Shown: positions 59,736 through 64,000 of the stretch, piece by piece | Layout: every line of letters begins with the position of its first letter | Numbering within the stretch: the stretch's first letter is position 1 | Origin: Elusimicrobium minutum | Lineage (GTDB): Bacteria > Elusimicrobiota > Elusimicrobia > Elusimicrobiales > UBA9959 | Direction of reading: 5' to 3' | Length of the DNA stretch: 64,000 bases | Assembly: GCA_020723765.1 (NCBI GenBank) | Contig: DYIF01000004.1 | Location: forward strand, 105,808 to 169,807 | Notes under the pieces: generated by a model | What the model saw: only the letters and a program-made list of their open reading frames with translations | What the model was told of the DNA's origin: nothing | Databases searched by the model: none | Position numbers and translations under genes: made by a program

Positions 59736-61400
59736 CTACTCCTTAATATTTTTAATTTTAAAAATTTCTATCTCTTTGACTCCGTTATTATCCTTCATAG
59801 CATAGAATTCGTCGTTATATAAATAGCAGTATACAAAATTTTTAGCTTTCTGAACCGATATTTTGCTGAATTTATCTCCAGAATATTTAAATCTATAAAA
59901 TTTAGAATTAGAAAGAACATATAACTTATCGCCCACCCAACCCAACCAATCCACATTTTTTATTCCTTCTAAATTATAGCTTGAAACACCCTTTACTTCA
60001 GCATTTAACTCGTATCTGTATAATAGGCCTGTGGAAGCGTCAAAAGACCAGAGATACACTCCATCAAAAGCCAACCCTTGAGGCGCAACTCCTACTGTCT
60101 TAAAACTCTTTATTATTTTACCGTCGTCAGGGTTTATCTTTAAAAACCTAAGACCAGACAAATCCAAAAGCCAGATATCGTACCCCTCCTGGGCTATGGC
60201 TGAAACCTTCGGCTTTATACCTTCAAATTCTGATATTTTACTCATTGTATTCATCTTATCGTCTTTAAAGACTATTCCGTTAGACCAGTGAGACATAACA
60301 AACCAATCGCCTTTTTTTACAAAACCGGTGTAATTTGGATCGTCTAAAGTATAAGAAGCGATTTTTGAAAACCTTAATTTTAAACTATAATCTCTGGCAA
60401 AGTAAAATCCTAAGCTTAACATAAATAAAGATATTGCAGCAAAAACCAAAATTTTATTTACGCCCCTTTTTGCTTTTTTTTCTATTGTTTGAGCCGATGT
60501 AAAAACCTGAGGAAGCTCTATTCCTTTATTTGCATAAATTTTTAAAAGTTCAGTTACTTTATAAGACCATTTTGAAGCGTCTTCCAAAACCTTTACAAGC
60601 GATTTTGCTCCTTCCATTCCTTTTTCTTCCTGCTCTTTTATGTTTTTAAGCCAGGCCTCTCTCTCGGCTCTTAATCTTTCCTCCCAAACGGCAAACTCCA
60701 TTCTATGGCTTTCCCATAAACTTCTTTCTCTTTCCCACATTTCTTTCCATTCTGCTCTTTCACTATCCCATGCTAATTTGGTCGATTCCAATTGTTTTTT
60801 CAAATCTTCGGTTTCTTTTTGAACTTCGATTATTTTTTTCGATAGCTCCTGCGTTTTTTTTCTCTCGTCCAAAAGCTCAGATAAGGTTTGTTCCACCGCT
60901 TTTTTGGATTGAGAAAGCTGATTTTCTACAGCCTTTAATTTATCCTCCGCTAAAGTTTTTTGAGTTCTCAAATCAAAAGCCTCTTTTCTTAACTTCTCTC
61001 TTTCTTTTTTTAACGAGTCTAACTCCTCAGAAAGAGTTTTTAGCTCCAACTTAGTTCTATCGAAAATATCTTTTAAAAGGTTTATTTCTTTCTGATGTTT
61101 TTCTTTTTGTTTTAAAAGTATTTGTTTGGATTGTTCCATCTTTAAAAAAAGTTCTTTGTTTTGGTTTAAAAGCTCCGACTCTGTCTGGGAATAAGTATTT
61201 TTTAAAGATTCCATTGTTTGTTTTAAGGACTCTATTTGGCTGTTAAGAGCCTCTATGGTTTTGTCTTTCTCTTTTATTGTTTCCTCATACTCGTCTATCT
61301 TTTTCTTAAGCTTATTTTTTAAAAAATTAACGATTTCAAAGGCCGGAGTTTCGCCTTGAACCAAAAACTCAAAACCGTTTGTAAATTTACTATCGCTCAT
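59736..61400 (-). CDS. Coiled-coil membrane protein with C-terminal beta-propeller-like domain
   Basis: The ~554-residue protein has a short N-terminal segment, a very long coiled coil (~30-260, rich in Lys/Glu/Leu with a Trp-rich WERERSLWESHRMEFAVWEERL part), one membrane helix (~314-334) and a ~215-residue C-terminal domain with repeated WLLDLSGLRFLKI and YLWSFDAST strands, like a propeller. The coil is cytoplasmic and the propeller outside. Function unknown. ATG 61400 follows a TATAAT by 6 bp. It is next to the FlgD-Ig gene. Confidence 0.8.
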   Translation of the reverse strand: MSDSKFTNGFEFLVQGETPAFEIVNFLKNKLKKKIDEYEETIKEKDKTIEALNSQIESLKQTMESLKNTYSQTESELLNQNKELFLKMEQSKQILLKQKEKHQKEINLLKDIFDRTKLELKTLSEELDSLKKEREKLRKEAFDLRTQKTLAEDKLKAVENQLSQSKKAVEQTLSELLDERKKTQELSKKIIEVQKETEDLKKQLESTKLAWDSERAEWKEMWERERSLWESHRMEFAVWEERLRAEREAWLKNIKEQEEKGMEGAKSLVKVLEDASKWSYKVTELLKIYANKGIELPQVFTSAQTIEKKAKRGVNKILVFAAISLFMLSLGFYFARDYSLKLRFSKIASYTLDDPNYTGFVKKGDWFVMSHWSNGIVFKDDKMNTMSKISEFEGIKPKVSAIAQEGYDIWLLDLSGLRFLKINPDDGKIIKSFKTVGVAPQGLAFDGVYLWSFDASTGLLYRYELNAEVKGVSSYNLEGIKNVDWLGWVGDKLYVLSNSKFYRFKYSGDKFSKISVQKAKNFVYCYLYNDEFYAMKDNNGVKEIEIFKIKNIKE

Positions 61401-61406
61401 AAAAAA

Positions 61407-61412
61407 ATTATA
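61407..61412 (-). promoter_or_regulatory. -10 element (leaderless type) of coiled-coil gene
   Basis: TATAAT on the minus strand ends exactly 6 bp (all T) before ATG 61400. There is no Shine-Dalgarno. Confidence 0.62.
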
Positions 61413-61466
61413 CACTAAAGCTTTTAAATAATAATTTCTTCTTTGTTAACTTTTTGTTTCATGAAC

Positions 61467-62825
61467 CTATCTTTTTAATAATTTTTGAAGCTCTATAGTC
61501 GCCCTGCTTATATCTATCTCCTCATTTTGATACTGTATTATTATTTTCTTCAAATATCCTGAAAGAACATCCCTTGAGACACCCTGAGATTTGAGTTTTA
61601 AATAATTATCAAAATCTTTATTAAACTCGGTTTCCGCCAATTTTATTCTCTCAAGCCTTCTTTTCTCCTCAATGTTCTTAATTTCTTCCTGATTTTTTCT
61701 CTGCTTATCAATTAAACCATCAAGAGTTTTTCTTATATTTTCTTTTTCCAATTCTATCTGAGTTTTTTCTGCATCTTTATTCTTTAACTTCTCCTCTAAC
61801 TTTTTCATATTAAAGATTAACTCGTCTATCTCCGCCTGCATTTTTGCCATATTCCCTTTTAGCTTTTCTTCTCTTTTATTTGCGTTTACCAACTCTTCCA
61901 TAAGGTCTTTTCTATATTTAACCTCTCTTTTTATTATCTTTTCGTAATCAGTTTCAACATCTCTTCTTCCCCAATAAATAGCTATCGAAACTGCATTATT
62001 AAAGTAGGCGGGGTTGTTAAGCGAAAAGGAAAGGGAATAGCCAAGCTCCCAGACGTCTCTATTATAAAATATGCCAAGGCCTAAGCTATCTTTTTTGTCT
62101 CCTATTGTTAAACTTGTAGCCGTCTTAAAATAACCGTACCTGTAAGTTCTCCATAATTGAGAAAAGGAAACCCCCATATTATAAGAAGACCTTATATCCG
62201 AATTTCTTATAGTAAAATCGAAACCCAGAGAAAACTCATCCCACAAACGAGTAACTGAAAACTTTCTTACTTTCGGAATATCTATTTTGTTGTTTTTATC
62301 GGAAAAAGAAGAATTAAAATTCAAAAAGGAAAGCCCAAATAAATAATCCTTCTTCCTTGCCATAAAGCCTACATCTATAAACGCTTTGGATAAAGCAAAA
62401 TCGTTTACTCCTTCTAACTTTATCTTTTTATAATTCATACCAAAATCCAGATACTCATCTCCAAAATCAAGAATATGATAACTTGCTCCTCCCAAATTAA
62501 AAATATTCGCTTTCAAATTTTTAAACTCATTTTTTTCATAACCTATGGCATATGTAAAGTTTTTGCCATAATCTATCCTCGGAATGAAAAAATTAAAAGA
62601 TTTGTTCTCCGAATCGCTTTTCCCGTATAGAGCGTAATTTTGATTTAAGTAAGAGATATCTGTGGTTATGTTTCTAATATTTCCATAAGTAGCAGGATTT
62701 GATTTTAATGGGAAATCCAAAAGAGTATTAGAATATGCTAAAGAATATGTATTGTAAAAATTATCGTCGGATAAAGAAAATAGATTTGAGCAGAAAAATA
62801 AAGTTAAAATAAAATATCCAAACAT
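61467..62825 (-). CDS. Outer-membrane barrel with C-terminal coiled coil
   Basis: The 452-residue product has a signal peptide (to ~18), a PorV/PorQ-like barrel region (~20-290; YSNTLLDFPLKSNPATYGN, then repeated aromatic strands) and a C-terminal coiled coil (~295-400) with a small helical end. The barrel-plus-coil layout could anchor a periplasmic rod to the outer membrane. No exact family recognised. A TGATAAAAT -10 ends 6 bp before its ATG. It is the first gene of the surface and Tad series. Confidence 0.8.
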   Translation of the reverse strand: MFGYFILTLFFCSNLFSLSDDNFYNTYSLAYSNTLLDFPLKSNPATYGNIRNITTDISYLNQNYALYGKSDSENKSFNFFIPRIDYGKNFTYAIGYEKNEFKNLKANIFNLGGASYHILDFGDEYLDFGMNYKKIKLEGVNDFALSKAFIDVGFMARKKDYLFGLSFLNFNSSFSDKNNKIDIPKVRKFSVTRLWDEFSLGFDFTIRNSDIRSSYNMGVSFSQLWRTYRYGYFKTATSLTIGDKKDSLGLGIFYNRDVWELGYSLSFSLNNPAYFNNAVSIAIYWGRRDVETDYEKIIKREVKYRKDLMEELVNANKREEKLKGNMAKMQAEIDELIFNMKKLEEKLKNKDAEKTQIELEKENIRKTLDGLIDKQRKNQEEIKNIEEKRRLERIKLAETEFNKDFDNYLKLKSQGVSRDVLSGYLKKIIIQYQNEEIDISRATIELQKLLKR

Positions 62826-62831
62826 AAGATT

Positions 62832-62840
62832 ATTTTATCA
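62832..62840 (-). promoter_or_regulatory. Extended -10 promoter (leaderless type) of barrel-coil gene
   Basis: On the minus strand TGA plus TAAAAT (62832-62837) ends exactly 6 bp before ATG 62825, with no Shine-Dalgarno. Confidence 0.63.
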
Positions 62841-62873
62841 AAGAGGTGGTTTCAATTTTATGAATTTTTTGTT

Positions 62874-62904
62874 AAAAAAAGACGCCCGCTTCAAAAGCGG
62901 GCGT
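62874..62904 (-). terminator. Rho-independent terminator after Trp-rich repeat gene
   Basis: A perfect 10-bp stem ACGCCCGCTT/AAGCGGGCGT with a 3-nt loop is followed on the minus strand by a T7 run. It closes the gene ending at 62933. Confidence 0.92.
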
Positions 62905-62932
62905 TCTTATAAGCCGTATTTATTGGTGGTGA

Positions 62933-63589
62933 TTACGGCTGCGTCCTATTTAGAAGATCTTGAGTGTCTGAGTAAAGGTCCTGAGTTTTGTAAGATATGT
63001 CTCTTGCGTATCTCGAAATATCGGCGGCATTCCACTGCGCATCGTATCCTATTATTTTAGGGTCTATCCCTCTTACGGTATATTCCAAATTCCAAGCCGC
63101 ATTTTCCACATCAAATCTAAATGTATTTTCTACGTCACTTGCATACCACTGTATATCTCTGGCTATTGTATTTAAGTCTTTGTCCTTTTCGGCTATTCTA
63201 AGAAGGTCTTTTACATCATAAGATATTCTCTGTATATCATTATACCACTGACTCATTTTATAAGCCATATCCCTTAAATCGTTTTGAAACCAGTAATTCT
63301 GTTGACCCTGGGCTATTCTTCTGGCATCGGACTCAAGTCTTTGTATATCGCTTCTAAGCCAGGTAGTATCAGATTTTATTCTCCATAACGCATCCTTTAC
63401 TTGATTAAACTTATAACTAATATCCTGACCTACTTTTGCTTCTTTCTTAACACTGACAGCAGGAAGTTCGAGATTAGATTTTACCTCGAACTTAATATCC
63501 GTATTTTTTATTGATTCTATAGATTTCTTCTCCGCATAAAGACTAACACTCGCCAGAACAAGAACCGTTAATAACGAAACTTTTTTCAT
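62933..63589 (-). CDS. Exported Trp/Asp-rich helical repeat protein
   Basis: The 218-residue product has a signal peptide (to ~19, SLYAE) and a ~40-residue Lys-rich spacer. From ~60 on it has degenerate amphipathic helical repeats in which Trp or Tyr recurs with Asp-Ile (TTWLRSDIQRL, QWYNDIQRIS, DIQWYASDVEN, QWNAADISRYARDIS). No family recognised. It is a single-gene unit with AGGAGGG and its own terminator, just upstream of the surface gene series. Confidence 0.75.
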   Translation of the reverse strand: MKKVSLLTVLVLASVSLYAEKKSIESIKNTDIKFEVKSNLELPAVSVKKEAKVGQDISYKFNQVKDALWRIKSDTTWLRSDIQRLESDARRIAQGQQNYWFQNDLRDMAYKMSQWYNDIQRISYDVKDLLRIAEKDKDLNTIARDIQWYASDVENTFRFDVENAAWNLEYTVRGIDPKIIGYDAQWNAADISRYARDISYKTQDLYSDTQDLLNRTQP

Positions 63590-63654
63590 CCAACCCTCCT
63601 TATAAGGTTTATTATTTTTTATATTTTAGAATATGTATTTAAAAATTTTAAGTG

Positions 63655-63706
63655 AAAAAAGACCCTGCCATAAATGGGACCCATCATGGGACCTTTGGGC
63701 CTTTTT
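63655..63706. other. Long hairpin with T-runs, possible terminator
   Basis: AAAAAGACCC and GGGCCTTTTT pair with one mismatch and enclose two ATGGGACC-like direct repeats and a small CCCAT/ATGGG stem. T-runs occur on both strands. It could terminate a transcript entering from beyond the window end on the minus strand. Confidence 0.4.
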
Positions 63707-63707
63707 A

Positions 63708-63930
63708 CTTCAAAGCCTAATCTTCAAAGTTTAATGTTTAAAGTCATATTATAGAGAATAGAGAGGAGAGAATAGGGAATAGGGGATAGAGTATAAGTGG
63801 CATGTTTAAAGTTGAAAGTTTTACGACTGGAACGAAAAATCGCAAGCTTTAATTTCATTCAAATAGCAAATCATCTAATTGTCCATACATCTACGCCTCT
63901 ATACATCCAATTTCTTCTAACGCTTCCATA
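63708..63930 (+). repeat. Composite 7/8-bp tandem repeat element, copy 5
   Basis: Three YAAWGTY heptamers, about six AGAGAAT/AGGGAAT-type heptamers, two more YAAWGTY units, core ACGACTGGAACGAAAAA, a unique stretch, and octamers (CTACGCCT CTATACAT) with the CCAATTTCTTCTAACGCTTCC tail. Module order equals copy 2. The remaining bases to 64000 show no gene I can support. Confidence 0.88.
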
Positions 63931-64000
63931 TCAATGTGAGTTTAGGGTGGTCATGTCAATAGATGTGTGTAAATTTGATTAAAAGAACCTGAGTATTTTT

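Noticed and set aside
63797..63982. 61-codon frame on plus near the window end
   Set aside because: It lies inside repeat element copy 5 and its sequence reflects the repeat units.
1..64000. tRNA, rRNA or tmRNA genes
   Set aside because: No cloverleaf with a TTCRANNC arm or conserved rRNA stretch was noticed in the intergenic intervals; a covariance-model scan would settle this.

Overview
The window comes from an AT-rich, Gram-negative, free-standing bacterial chromosome. The signs of an outer membrane are outer-membrane barrel proteins (PorV-like and others), a secretin, apolipoprotein N-acyltransferase, SurA-like chaperones and an MltA-type murein hydrolase. Gene density is high, and I see no rRNA, tRNA, CRISPR array, prophage or insertion sequence. 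Several features would fit a candidate phylum such as Elusimicrobiota or a neighbour: LL-diaminopimelate aminotransferase next to DapB, a stand-alone SWIB protein, a GYF_2 protein, FlgD-Ig/PorV surface proteins and a Tad locus. That placement is inference only; no phylogenetic marker was compared.

Layout. 1-5.1 kb (minus): two tandem diguanylate cyclases, then hpf-hprK-rapZ-EIIA(Man), a phosphotransferase regulatory cluster without a sugar permease in view. 5.2-8.0 kb (plus): parvulin lipoprotein, SurA-like chaperone, pdxA. 8.0-12.8 kb: a secreted unknown, a 52-residue mini-gene, a lone response regulator, a GYF_2 membrane protein and an M20 peptidase. 13 kb: a secreted trypsin zymogen closed by a strong terminator. 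13.9-21.5 kb (minus): one operon NfeD protease, clpC, serine hydrolase, dapB, dapL, alpha/beta-hydrolase-like protein. 21.6-29 kb: SWIB, rpmB, mltA, dynamin-like GTPase, a cation:proton antiporter behind a fluoride riboswitch, and two TPR genes that share an identical promoter and 5' end. 29.3-32.4 kb (plus): nitroreductase, small membrane protein, pyrC, pyrD. 32.4-39.3 kb: orphan sensor, secA, PH-like protein, lnt, HEAGH membrane protein, OB-like protein. 39.5-44.6 kb (plus): mutL, flippase-like protein, asnB, trmL. 44.6-46.9 kb: sensor kinase and barrel protein. 47.1-63.6 kb (minus): a Tad pilus locus running on from genes for a large FlgD-Ig surface protein, PorV-like barrels and coiled-coil proteins.

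Four signals are not explained by ordinary gene calling. (1) Five intergenic copies of a composite repeat, built from degenerate 7-bp and 8-bp tandem units around an ACGANNGGAACGAAA-like core that stays in 7-bp phase. (2) A recurring arrangement in which a -10 hexamer (TAAAAT, TATAAT or TAAACT) lies exactly 6 bp before an ATG that has no Shine-Dalgarno, seen at seven genes and pointing to widespread leaderless mRNAs. (3) Two TPR genes whose promoters are identical except for an A9 versus A12 tract that sets the -35/-10 spacer at 14 or 17 bp. (4) An unusual Tad machine: a TadZ-TadA fusion, a TadB with an exported N-terminal domain, a secretin reduced to its pore domain, and a second E5-Y6 pilin with Ala at the cleavage position.
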